Assembly (NCBI GenBank): GCA_028023455.1
Contig: JAQFVV010012509.1
Location: 1-64,000, forward strand
From: Epiperipatus broadwayi
Taxonomy: Eukaryota; Onychophora; Udeonychophora; Euonychophora; Peripatidae
DNA: 64,000 nucleotides
Reading direction: 5' to 3'
Below the pieces are notes generated by a model. That model ran no database searches. It worked only from the letters and a program-made list of their open reading frames with translations, and was not told where the DNA came from. Position 1 is the first letter of the stretch. Every line of letters starts with the position of its first letter. A program made the position numbers and the translations under genes. Shown here piece after piece: positions 27,700-37,859 of this stretch.

Positions 27700-29270
27700 A
27701 TTAATAAATGATTTTTCTTCTGATATTATGAGTGTCATTCCCAAAAATTTAGAATCACATAGCATGAGGTCAAAAATGGTAATAGCACTCTTGAGGCTTT
27801 TTTTTTTTATCTAATTCCAGGTATTCAGTTTTAATTTTCACCCAAATTGAGTTATACTTGTTGGATTAAGTCTATTAATTTTTCCTGTTCTAAATTAGTT
27901 ATTTTTTTGTTCCACATGTCTTCTTCCTGGGAATAATATTGATCAAATTCACAATAAAGTCCTGTTAAATGTCCATAAACAGTATTTTTCAATTCGCCAA
28001 TATTTATATCAACTTTATCATTTCTGAAATGAATGAAACATGTCAGTTTTTTTCTTTTATGCATACCATAACTTTTTCTTGAATGCCTCAATTTTATTCC
28101 ATAAATCAAAAGTAGTACAATTTCCTTGCAGGCTTAAATTTAGTTCGTTTATTAATGAAAATATCTCTAATAAATAAGCCAGTTTAGCAATCCAATTGTT
28201 GTCATGGAAAATATTTGTCAATTATGAATTTTTTGTTTCTAGAAATGTTCAACATCTTTTCTTAATTCAGGGTTGTTAATATCTCCCCCTCCCCAACAAC
28301 CATCATACTTCTGCATAAGTAGTAAATTTTCATGTCCAGAAAATCATTTTATTGCATAATCTTGAAAATAGTCTTGATTTAATGCATAGCTTTTAATATA
28401 ATTTATTATTTTTATCGAGTAAGACCATTGTTCAAGTCAGGAGACAATTTTTTAGCAATTAAATGCTTGCAGTATACAACACATTGAGTAAAAATCATTT
28501 TGTTGTCCACTATTTCTCTAATTTTCTTTTTTGGAATTCTTGAATGTTTTCATCATATTTGCAACTCCATCAATATATAAGCCAACACAATTTTTCCAAT
28601 TAAATGATTTCTTTTCAATGTAATTATCAATTGTTTAAAAAATATATGAACTAGTGGTGTGATTAGGAAGTTCAACACAACAAAAAAATTCTTTTATATC
28701 AATTTTGAAATAAGCATAACGAATATAACATAAAACTATGGCATTATTAGTAACATCAATTGTGAGCAATAATTTTCTTGCTTTTTGAATTAATTGATTT
28801 TCAACATCAGTCAATAATTCACTAAATCTGCTTTGATATAATTATCATTAGAAAGTGGCAAAATTTTCATTTTGTCTCTAGAAACCATACCCAGGATTTC
28901 AGAACACGTCTATTGAACATAGATTAATTAAGTTTTTGGCCATTGAGTATTGCTTTTTGCATACAGAAATTCTTAAAGCAACTAAATATGATGCTTTTGC
29001 AAGAGACTTATTGACTAAAATAATTTTTTTAAAAGATATGATTTTTGTTTTTTCAATTTAGCACTTTTATATTAAAAAAAATCCCATAGTTTATTTTGTA
29101 ATTTGAATGTTTGGTCTGTAAATGATGCATTAATTTTGATGGCTTCATACATTCACAGGATAAAATTTTTCTGTGAATAATGTATTGAGATCTGGGTAAA
29201 TTTTCTTCAGATTCAGACCAAGAAATAAAACCAAATTTAAAATAATCAGGACTGAATTGACAACCAACAA
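27700..29270 (-). pseudogene. Decayed hAT transposase with BED zinc finger (ZBED/SCAND3-like)
   Basis: Frames read on the minus strand, with many stops and shifts, follow the order of a hAT transposase. The N-terminal part reads YFKFGF, then a BED-finger end with C, MKPSKL (about 29131-29147) and HLQTKH. The middle has QLIQKARKLLLTIDVTNNA (about 28800), ELPNHTT, DNYIEKKSFNWKNCVG and a DGVAN segment. The later part has KLSPDLN, then WIAKLAYLLEIFSLINELNL and LSLQGNCTTFDLW (about 28100-28190). The C-terminal LLPFLTSCY (about 27780) corresponds to the dimerisation region. hAT transposases cut and paste DNA with a DDE-type RNase H domain; this copy cannot be functional. Terminal inverted repeats were not located. 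The only open stretch of any length is 27852-28109. Confidence 0.85.
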
Positions 29271-29310
29271 TGCATTTTCATTTTGCCTGAAGTGAATCAT
29301 GTTTTTATTA

Positions 29311-29460
29311 TGTCTGAAGGTTTGTAATGATGGTATATTATAAGATGTGATATGTTGGACTATTTCCATCATTTATGAGTGAATGTTGAATGTATAGTAA
29401 ATTTTAAACTTTCCAAATACAAACAATTTGTTAGTAATAACACACAGTTAGACAATACAG
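29311..29460. repeat. About 150-bp direct repeat, left copy
   Basis: This segment begins TGTCTGAAGGTTTGTAATGA and ends GACAATACAG. It is nearly identical to 32046-32206 and in the same orientation. The two copies exactly bracket the SINE and PLE between them. The left copy abuts the N-terminal end of the hAT pseudogene, so it may be part of that element's 5' region. Confidence 0.85.
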
Positions 29461-29640
29461 GTTAGTAATTACATGTTTCAAGTAATATTAATCTCCACTC
29501 TTCTTCAGGTGTTGCTGGCCTATATGCACAGTGACAATATTCGCTTAGAAGTTGAACTCGCACCTTTAGATTCTTGAATATTGAATTTAAGGCAAATGCT
29601 CTACCAACTGAGCTATTCTGTCAAAAGCAATATATAGTAG
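29461..29640 (-). repeat. tRNA-derived SINE
   Basis: On the minus strand the A box ATAGCTCAGTTGGTAGAGC lies at about 29599-29617 and the B box GGTGCGAGTTCAACTTC at about 29548-29564. The spacer between them is longer than in a normal tRNA. The tail contains CCTGAAGAAGAGTGGAG and, about 15 bases later, TTGAAACATG, resembling a decayed hammerhead-type end as carried by PLEs. The SINE sits just downstream of the PLE in the same orientation. Confidence 0.75.
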
Positions 29641-29717
29641 AAATTTGATATATTTATATGAGGGTTGGTTCAAATCCTCCCGAGTCCTTCAATTTTTTTT
29701 AATGAATCTAACTATTT

Positions 29718-30045
29718 TTATTTTTTCCTAAGAGCAAGATGAATTAGAGGCTTCCATACATTGTGTATTGCAACACTGGGTTGACTTATAAGATTATTTA
29801 CCATTGTCATATGAGCAACTTCCTTGAATTTTCTTCTATGCATTTTTTTCTCTTTATCCAATATCTTTGTATTTTCCCACTTAAGCATATGATCATTAGT
29901 ACATACATGATCTGCTATGGTAGACACATCTGTTTTTCTCTTTTAACCATTAGTTTGTACTCCTTCAATTGCTGTTCAACAAGGCAACAGATCTCACCAA
30001 TGTATTTCCTTCCACATTCACATGGGTATTTCATAGATGCAGTTT
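29718..30045 (-). pseudogene. PLE GIY-YIG endonuclease remnant
   Basis: KYPCECGRKYIGEICC (about 29990-30035) is the start of the GIY-YIG nuclease, with the cysteine pair typical of PLEs just before the YIG-like YIGE. After a shift, ADHVCTNDHMLKWENTKILD and KKMHRRKFKEVAHM continue the domain and its C-terminal extension, ending ISQPSVAIHNVWKPLI. The domain would nick target DNA. It is split over two frames. Confidence 0.85.
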
Positions 30046-30127
30046 ATTCTTCAGCATTTCCAGTTTAGGCTTAGTAGAAGTAAGCAATCCTCGAAGTGTG
30101 GTATGGCTTTGGAAAGCAGTTCTAATG

Positions 30128-30553
30128 TTAAATTGACTGCAGATTTTCTTTAATCATTCCTGGTAAGTATGGATACACTACTGTTCCAATAACTATTTTC
30201 TCTTTTGGTGTCTCTTGGTGTTGTGTATTGAAGGTTTTTCTGATGACTGCTGATGGATAACCATTCTTCATAAGCATTTGTTCTATGTGAATCTTTTCTT
30301 TTTCCAAATCACTGGTTTCTGAACAAACCTCCTTTGCTCTGTTCCATAGTGATAGTACAATTCCTTGTTTAGTGCTTCTTGTATGATTGGATGTATATGC
30401 CAAGTATTTTCCAGTGTGTGTTGGTTTCCTATACACTGTTGTTTTTACTTTGCCCTGAGGGAGTCTTGTCACAAGAACATCCAAGAATGCCAATTTTTGT
30501 TCTTGTTCTGATTCCATCATGAATTTAATTGTAGATATGTTGTTAATGTGCAT
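30128..30553 (-). pseudogene. PLE reverse transcriptase C-terminal fragment (part of 29700-32045)
   Basis: This open frame of 141 residues is the segment after the RT catalytic loop. KLAFLDVLVTR, TTVYRKPTHTGKYL and NHTRSTKQGIV are typical of the Penelope thumb region, and YPSAVIRKTF follows. The frame connects upstream to the YVD-T catalytic loop at about 30585. It shows no start of its own and is simply an unbroken part of the larger pseudogene. Confidence 0.9.
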
Positions 30554-30906
30554 CCAGAATGACTGTAACTTTACATCACCATGTGGCCATACTACAAATG
30601 TATCAACATATCGAAGTCATACTTTAGGTGGACATGGAGTAGTATTTATGGCTATGGTTTCAAGTTCTTCCATGTAAATGTTGCTGAGCAAGGGTGACAG
30701 TGATGATCCCATGGCCATCCCTTGACTTTGTTGGAAGAATTCTGAGTTATATTGAAAGTATGTCATTGTTACCCAGAATGTTAATAATTCCATTATACTA
30801 TCAATAGGTAGAGCTGTTCTAGTTTGTAACTATTATCATCATATAACCTTTCCCTTACAATAGACAATGCCTCACCACATGGTACATTCGTAACAGACTT
30901 TCCACA

Positions 30907-31164
30907 TCAAAGCTTACCAATTATGTCAGTTCTTTCCATTTTCATGTTCCTGACTAATTCTACAAAGTGCTTAGAATCCCTGATGAAGAACTGTGTCCTA
31001 TACGCCAATGGACTAAGAATTTTGAGAAGAAATCTTGACAAATTTTGACTAACAATAGGTCTTAATGGAACATTGTCTTTATGGATTTTAGGCAGTCCAT
31101 AGAGGTGAGGAATCTTGCTGAAATACGGAGTTAATTTTCTTTTCTCTGAATCACTGAAATACAT
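30907..31164 (-). pseudogene. PLE reverse transcriptase fingers fragment
   Basis: The 85-residue frame contains YFSKIPHLYGLPKIHKDN and LRPIVSQNLSRFLLKILSPL, the conserved RT 1/2 region of Penelope elements. It continues to KHFVELVRNMKMERTDIIGKL. It ends where a single-base deletion throws motif A out of frame; the motif A residues SFDVES follow in another frame at about 30895. Confidence 0.9.
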
Positions 31165-31172
31165 GCGATGCT

Positions 31173-31778
31173 TCAGAGTAATGCTTGTAGTTTCACCTCT
31201 GTATTTGGAATTGGATTTTTTGCTACTTTCTTGTATTGGCCTGCTGTGAGAAGACCTTGTATTTTGTTATCATAATCAGTTTTATCCATTACAACTGTAG
31301 TGTTACCTTTGTCCACAGAAAGAATGATTATAGATTTATCTTGTTTGAGAGATTTAATAGCTTTCCTCTCATCACATGAAATGTTTGACTTCTGCTTGTG
31401 CACTTGATGTCTTTCAAGTGTCCTTTTTATTCTCCATAGTAACTCCGCAACTTCTTTGATAGTCATGTTTTGTGTCACCTCATCAGTGGCAGCCATTATA
31501 TCCAATAGTGGGACCATAGATGGTGTAATGGCGATATTCAAACCTTTTTCAAGAACTGATAATTCACAATTGGTAAGTTGTTTAGAACTAATATTTTTCA
31601 CTGATGATGAGGATAGACTAATTGCAGTATTACTTTTGACTTGCCCATGTAGATTTACAAGCTTCCTCTTCTGAAGTTCTTTTATCCTTCCATGTAACTT
31701 ACAATATGATCTGTTCACTGCTTGACAAATTCTTGAGAAATCTTCATCTGTAACTTTGTTTTGTAGAAACGATTCCAC
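31173..31778 (-). pseudogene. PLE N-terminal/linker fragment
   Basis: A 201-residue open stretch ahead of the RT. Its second half, SLKQDKSIIILSVDKGNTTV then VVMDKTDYDNKIQGLL, matches the widely conserved PLE segment that precedes the RT fingers. The first half is lysine- and serine-rich and less distinctive. The upstream piece 31783-31995, with FLCKCKSEGIIPKSLQLK and RAEKIIQRANEALLRK, joins it through a frameshift near 31780. Confidence 0.88.
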
Positions 31779-32045
31779 ATTTCTAATAGATCACAATGTT
31801 TGATACTTGGTAAACCGCTGAACCTTTACACTTTCTCAGTAAGGCCTCATTTGCTCTCTGAATAATTTTTTCAGCTCTCTTGGAGTAAATAGGAGGTTTT
31901 AACTGCAAACTCTTAGGGATGATCCCTTCTGATTTACATTTACATAAGAAAGTTAAATGATTTTCTACTTTAGCCAGTTTTAGACAATTTTTCATAATGT
32001 CTAAATTTCAACATAGCATCGGGTCCATACCGAGTACTTAGTATT

Positions 32046-32206
32046 TGTCTGAAGGTTTGTAATGATGGTATATTATAAGATGTGATATGTTGGACTATTT
32101 CCATCATTTATGAGTGAATGTTGAATGTATAGAATATTTTAAACTTTATTTAAACTTTCCAAATACAAACAACTTGTTAGTAATAACACACAATTAAACA
32201 ATACAG
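32046..32206. repeat. About 160-bp direct repeat, right copy
   Basis: Same sequence and orientation as 29311-29460, with a small extra AAACTTTATTT-like stretch. It lies immediately upstream (on the minus strand) of the PLE. Either a very long target duplication or a repeat carried by the element would give this arrangement. Confidence 0.85.
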
Positions 32207-33185
32207 AAAAACTTATAAAATTCTTTAATAATTAAATGTGTCATATAATAAAGAATCCGCAATCACTATGGTTAAAAAAAGATTTTTTATAAATCTCCAT
32301 GTTTTGCTATTAAAAAAATTTCTATTTAAGTTTCATTTTAGAACAGATGTCAGAATAAAATTACCTATGATTCTTGTTCAGTTTGGTATTTTCTACAAAA
32401 TCTAAAAATTTAAGATTAGAATGACTTCCACTAGTATTTTTTTCAGCAGATAAGTCATGACAAGTTGGATTTTTTTTTTGGAAAATAGGGTGGGTAAATG
32501 TGTGTATTACACAATGCTCTTTTTTTATATCTAAACAAAAATAAATAAATTATGGCACTTAATTCTCAGTAACTAAAAAGTCATCAGTTAATGCATTCAA
32601 TTTTTGATTTGGTTAAATTTCATGGAATGAATTGGAAAAAAAACTTTGCAATTTTAAATGGCTTTTGCTGAACTTATAAGGAAAAAAATGAAGTCAATTT
32701 AAAAAGTAGACATATCTTTAAAAGCCTAAATATTAAGTGTACAAGTGAAGGTTTCATTATTAAATTATATATATTGTGATCAGGATGGATTGAGTGACCA
32801 TTACATACTTAAAATTTTTAGTGCAGCCAATGTAGGGCTTCGAGTTTTCAAGCCCATGTGAAATTTTGTTTAGACAATTGAGAAAGATTTCAGGTGTAAG
32901 AGGCAAGACATAGTAGGCAGGGATCAGTTTTTGTTGGTTATGGCATGTATGGTTTGAGCAGTCTGGTAGAAGGAGATTCATCTTTTTCATATGACAAATA
33001 AATAGTAAATAGCGTTTTTTCAAAAAATTCTTTCGGAGTTTTTTTTTTTCAGAATTTAAAAAATATTAAAAATAGTTTGTTGTCTTCTTTCATATAAATA
33101 AGTAAGAAACAGTAAATAGCTCTTTATTCGCTTTTAGATTATTTTTAACAAAAAAAAGTTAGTATGATGAATTTAGTGTTGTGTA
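32207..33185. other. AT-rich interval with a GC-richer patch
   Basis: Mostly featureless AT-rich DNA. The patch 32770-33010 is less AT-rich and holds an 87-residue minus-strand frame (32760-33023) with no recognised domain. The frame overlaps the motif GTGATCAGGATGGATTGAG at about 32776, which also ends the 2-kb repeat at 36099-36128. It may be a scrap of an unclassified element. Confidence 0.4.
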
Positions 33186-33189
33186 AAAA

Positions 33190-34110
33190 TGGGAGTAGTT
33201 GAAAAAAAAAAGTCAGAGACACTAATGATGAAGATGATGATGGATATGATGAGGGAAATTATTCAAGAAATAGAGGAAGAAAATAGAGAAATGCATAAAA
33301 AATGAAAGAAATTAGTGACTTCAAGCAAAGCTCATGGAGTTTAAAGCAGAAATGAAGGAAAATATTAGAGAATTTCATCAAGAAATAAAGGAAGAAATTA
33401 GAGAGTTCAAAACAGAAATGATTAGAGAAATGAAGGCAGTGAGAGGTGAAATGAAGGAAAATCAGAAAGTAGAAAAGGAAGTTAAGATTGAAAATGATCT
33501 GAAAAATGAGTGGAGTAAAGAAATTAAATTAGAACAGGATACTGTTAAAATAGTTAAGGCTGAAATAAAATTAGAAAATGTAGAGCAAGAAATATAAGAA
33601 AGTTATAAGGTAAAGACAAAATCAGGTAAAAGAGTCTCCGTGTGAAACTAAAAATAAATGGGTTTTAATAACTATTTGTTTTGAATATGAAAAGAAGAAG
33701 AGTTTAAAAAAAGATTAATATGATTTTAAAGTTGAAATAGAAGCCATATATAGAAGGATCTTATGTCAAACATTCAAAAAGTTCATAGAAGATAAATTCT
33801 TTCCATATACTAATGCTGATAGTATGAATAATAAAGTGGGACACTCCATAGAAATGTGTTTTGCTCAGCAAAAAGGTTTTCTGTTATATGAGCTAGAAAG
33901 CAGAACAGAACATGAAAGGGAGAAGAGAAAGTTTTAGAAACTAAGAAAAGACAAGGGTGAAAGTAGGCCATTTAAGAAAGTTAGTAAAAAGTGTAAAAGA
34001 ACCACTGGACAAAAGTTAAGGGTTCAGAATTTAACAATTTGATGGATTGTTTTTAATAAAAATAGAGATTTTGTTAATGACTTATGAGAATGGATAAATA
34101 TTCAAAATGA
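33190..34110 (+). pseudogene. LINE ORF1-like coiled-coil protein remnant
   Basis: From the ATG at about 33189 a shifted frame leads into an 87-residue open stretch (33334-33597) that is almost entirely glutamate, lysine and methionine, such as EMKENIREFHQEIKEEIREF. This is a long coiled coil of the kind found in ORF1 proteins of non-LTR elements, which form RNA-binding multimers. Downstream, in a broken frame (about 33720-34060), come IEAIYRRILCQTFKKFIEDK and a lysine-rich tail that could be the nucleic-acid-binding part. A similar remnant lies on the minus strand at 60424-61270. No RT follows here; the 2-kb repeat starts instead. The family assignment rests on composition and context only. 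Confidence 0.45.
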
Positions 34111-34134
34111 ATTATTGTTTCATGAAAAGAGAAT

Positions 34135-36128
34135 GTTCAGCCGGTTTTTTTAGGGGGTTTTAACATGTTTAGTTTAAAAAGAAAAGAGCTCAGGAATGTT
34201 TTTTTTTATCACATATTTAGGCAGTTGAACCAGATAGTCACCGTTTCAAAGGTCACTACACACAAGTAGAACTAATTTTTGTGTTTATTAAATTTGAAAG
34301 CATAAAGCTATTTTAAAAAAGAAATTGTTTATAAGAATACATGTATAAAACACATACTCATATTTAAAATAGATCACTTAAATTTTTTTTATATAGAATT
34401 GATTTTAAAAAGTTTTCTTTCACAGCTTGTTTTTAATCAATTTAATTAAAAAACAAGCAAGCTTGTTAATTACATTCCTCTTATTTTAATCATTGTAAAG
34501 TTCATTCTAAAAGCGGAGATTTAATTTTGTGTTGTTGTCTTAGTTTAAAATAATCCCTGGTTGAAATTCCTAAATTAGATTGAGCAGGAAATTGAGATTT
34601 ACCCTGCCCTTAGGTGTAGAATTCAAAAACAAGACAAATTTATGCGGGAAATTTAGTGTGGGTATAAATAACCCCAAAAATTTAATGCATTATTCTAGAG
34701 AGTCTTGACCAAGCAAGTACTCCATCAAAGTGATTGGTTTAGCTTCTTATATTTATTTTGATTAACCTCATTCAACATTCATACCATTAGCCTTTTGGAC
34801 ATTTAATTTCTTTAAAAGCAAAATTTGCAGTTATTAAAACAATTTTGCTTTCTCCAAGATGCCAAAAAATACTATACATTTTATAACCAATAATGTCTTG
34901 CTAGCTTAATGCAAAAGACAGATCCACACCTGCCGACTCTCCTTCAGTTATGCCATGAATGTCCAAAATAAACAGAACCAGTGTTTTTACTTTGCTGCTG
35001 ACAAAATACCTGAAAGATGAACTAATATAAAAGTGTGCACTCCTTGAAAATATGTGAACTTTGTTTTACCGCAAGGTAAATATTTTTTTATTCTTGCCAG
35101 GGTAAATTCTTTTAGTTAAATCTCTGCTCAGTCTAATAACTTTGTAGTCTCTATAGTTATTTAACCTCCTGGTTATTAATTGTAGTTTATAGTGTGTCTT
35201 GAAATCTTAGTTTTAAGATTCCAAGTTTGCTTTCAATTTTATTTATCGGAGAGTGTCGAGTGAGTGTATATTTTTATATGTTTAATATATTTCTAATTAT
35301 ATGCCTAACTTTTTATTAGTGCTTTGGCAGTTTTCATAATTTTTATATGCTCACCTGCCCTTAGTTCTTATCGTAAAATAATTAATTTTAAATACGTTTA
35401 GTTTGCATTTCTTGCAAATCTCAATTCTTTTGGCTGGTGGTTTATCATCGTTATTGTTCTGGTTTTATGAAAGTAGAGATTTCTTTCTAGATTACGTAAG
35501 ATTGTAATCAGATATTTTTTTATTGTCTTATATGTGAAATCAACCATGTTTGCTTTAAATGCAGTATTATGCGCAGCAGTTCTGCCACATTATAACATCA
35601 ATAGTTAGAAAGCTACTGATTGATCGTGCTGGTTTCATTGATTTCCTACAAGACAGTAACCATTTTCATATCTTTGAATCAGGAAACTAAAGTTGCTGTT
35701 TTTTTGTTGTTGTAATTTTACAAATCGCCAGTAGGAAGATATCTAATCAATTTTCTTAAAAATTTATAGATGAGAGAATTTTTCTGCCAAAGCGTTTAAT
35801 GTTTTCATGTTTGCTGTACTCATGTGCGCTCTCTGATAAATATGTGTATTCAAAACTAAGTCACTTTTGTATTCGTGGCTAGATGTATTTATTCTATTGT
35901 CCAAATTTTAAATAAAATTTTCAAATTGTTTAAATTTATTTGGCTGACGTTTGTCTTAGTGCTTTTATTTCTCAATTGCCTGAACAATCTTTAAGATTTC
36001 TTGTTCCTCCCTGGTTTTAGTCCAGTGCAAACCATCATCCTCATCCATTTTGATCATAGTAAATAAATTTTCCAGATACATAGATATCTGTCAGCGCCCT
36101 CTGTGATCAAGATGGATTGAGTGACTGT
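34135..36128 (+). repeat. Unclassified about 2-kb interspersed repeat (LTR-like), copy 1
   Basis: This segment recurs in inverted orientation at 43457-43505 plus 46971-50050, so its ends can be estimated. It begins near TGTTCAGCCGG and ends GATTGAGTGACTGTTACA, so a TG...CA layout is possible. It contains ATATAAAAGTGTGCACTCC (about 35027), a good TATA box, and AATAAA at about 35910, as expected of an LTR. No tRNA primer site or internal region is visible. A short open segment near the end (minus strand) reads MDEDDGLHWTKTREEQE. A solo LTR is the best guess; a non-autonomous DNA element is possible. Confidence 0.6.
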
Positions 36129-36156
36129 TACAATATATATATATATATATATAATG
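36129..36156. repeat. (AT)n microsatellite
   Basis: A run of alternating AT directly after the end of the 2-kb repeat and just before the decayed LINE. Confidence 0.9.
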
Positions 36157-36450
36157 AAGACATATATTTAAAAGAGAATTAAGATTAGTCATATGAAATG
36201 CCAGAAATTCAAGTATAAACCAATAAGTTGTCATCTGATGAAAAAGTGAAAGATCTTAATTGAGATATACAAAATATCTTTGATCAAACCAAACAGAAAT
36301 TGTAATGAAAATTGCACTGGATACATTTGGATAAAGAGACAGAAATAAGATAGGATGTTCACATACATTATGGAAAAAGCAAAACTGTATACTTCTGAAT
36401 TCATTTATATATATATATAGTAATGTTTCCATATCCCGCCATTCTAAATT

Positions 36451-36604
36451 TTAATGTATAATAATATTCATGCAGATTTTAAATATAAAATGTTAACAAT
36501 ATTTATTATACCAAGTATACTTTCACTGACAAAAGTATACTTGGTACAATAAATATTGTTAAACTTTTATATTTAAACTCTGTATGAGTCTTATTTCACA
36601 TTAA
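36451..36604. mobile_element. 154-bp near-perfect palindromic MITE
   Basis: Two arms of about 73 bp fold on each other around a short loop CACTGACA (36524-36531). The centre pairs TACCAAGTATACTTT with AAAGTATACTTGGTA. The outer ends are TTAATGT and ACATTAA. TTAA at both outer ends would fit a piggyBac-type target duplication. It lies inside the decayed LINE. Confidence 0.75.
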
Positions 36605-37325
36605 TATATATATATATAAAGAGGAAATTAATCAAGAAGCATCCAAATGAAAGCAGTGTTGAATTTTGATTATATTGTGACTAATAGGAAATATATATTT
36701 TAAGACTGTAACTTGTTTAAAAATTCAGCAGTGGAAATAAATAATGAGAATATATGTAAAGTTAGAGAGCTGAAAGCTATTAAGAAAAATAATATTGACG
36801 CCCTGTAATGAATTTAATCTAAAATTTACAAATGGTTTGAAATATTGATATATTTTAAAAATAGTTCAGATTTATATAATATCACTAAGACGATAAACAA
36901 TATCTGATTAAAATCAACTAGCATAAGTAAACTTCTATTGAAACATGGAATATATGCAAAAAAGGAAAATTAAAAATGATTGATTAAGAAGCACTAAATG
37001 TCTGGAAGCATGCAAAATATGGCCGTGGGGGTAGGGGGGATGTAAAAAAAAAAAAACATATAAAATAGTAAAAGTTACAAAGATTTAAAATGACAGCTTG
37101 ATATTACATTACATATTTTAAAATGAGATCATGCAATGAAATGAATAAAATATAAAAAATGATGAAATCATTTGTGGATATTTTAAGGAAGCAGGCAAAA
37201 ATAGAAAAAATAGACTGCAAAGTTAGACAAGAAATGCCTAATTATAAAATGTATCAGATGAGTGGAGAAATGCAACAATGTGATTAATTTTTAAGAATGG
37301 TAAAAAACAAGATATAAAAAATTAT

Positions 37326-37859
37326 ATAACTTTCAATACCAAAGACAAAATACCTTCTGATCAAATAGCCCAAGCAGTTGTAGAGCAGCATATTATGGAG
37401 AGACCCATGCCAACATCGTCACCAGAACATCTCAACATCACTATTTATGCAGAAGAGCTCTAAACAATACTGAAAACAAATCCATATTCTTTGAGCACCA
37501 AAAAACAACAGGACATGTTCAAACCTATTTTGGCAAGATCACTGTGCACTGAGCGTAATGATACAAAATGGAAAATAAAGGAGGCATGCTTTATTGCAAA
37601 TGACAACTATGCAATAAACCAAAAAGAATCATGCTTTACAATCTCCAGAAAATGGTCAATATGAAAGAAAACTTTGAATAAATTTTGCATAAATTACTGC
37701 CAAGCTTCATTTAAAATCTTATTGTAAGACGACACTTCCAAGATAGGCTATGAATATGGAGAACTAAGTTCCCCGAAAGTGCTAAGCCTTATAATTCTTT
37801 TCTAATAATACTAAGCTTCACTTTTTTGCGTAAAGTGCAATTAAAACATAACTTTCAAT
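37326..37859 (+). mobile_element. PLE fragment (GIY-YIG plus 3' end) with 12-bp target duplication
   Basis: The insert 37338-37847 is flanked by perfect copies of ATAACTTTCAAT (37326-37337 and 37848-37859). Removing it restores the LINE reading. Inside, AAYYGETHANIVTR, then SQHHYL, then FFEHQKTTGHV is a GIY-YIG domain starting at about 37388. A shifted frame continues with KESCFTISRKWSI (about 37620-37660). The 3' part contains CTATGA, a GGAGAAC/GTTCCCC hairpin and GAAA (37748-37778), a hammerhead-like relic. It is a 5'-truncated PLE insertion; only the endonuclease end arrived. Confidence 0.85.

Larger units (their letters stand above)
29700..32045 (-). pseudogene. Penelope-like retroelement, near full length, inactivated
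   Basis: Read on the minus strand, this is a PLE polyprotein: N-terminal region (31783-31995), linker and fingers (31173-31778), reverse transcriptase (about 30560-31164), thumb (30128-30553) and GIY-YIG endonuclease (about 29718-30045). Diagnostic segments are GLPKIHKDNVPLRPIVS, motif A SFDVESL..TNVPCGEAL, motif B SQGMAMGSSLSPLLSNIYME and RYVDTFVVWPHG. PLEs reverse-transcribe their RNA and use the GIY-YIG nuclease for target cleavage. The element is dead: at least two frameshifts (one inside motif A), a TGA where KVW-L is expected just before the catalytic loop, and YVDD reduced to YVD by an in-frame codon loss. The family resembles Neptune/Penelope types. Confidence 0.92.

Noticed and set aside
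29763-30068. Plus-strand frame of 101 residues
   Set aside because: It is antisense to the PLE endonuclease region, whose minus-strand reading has family motifs.
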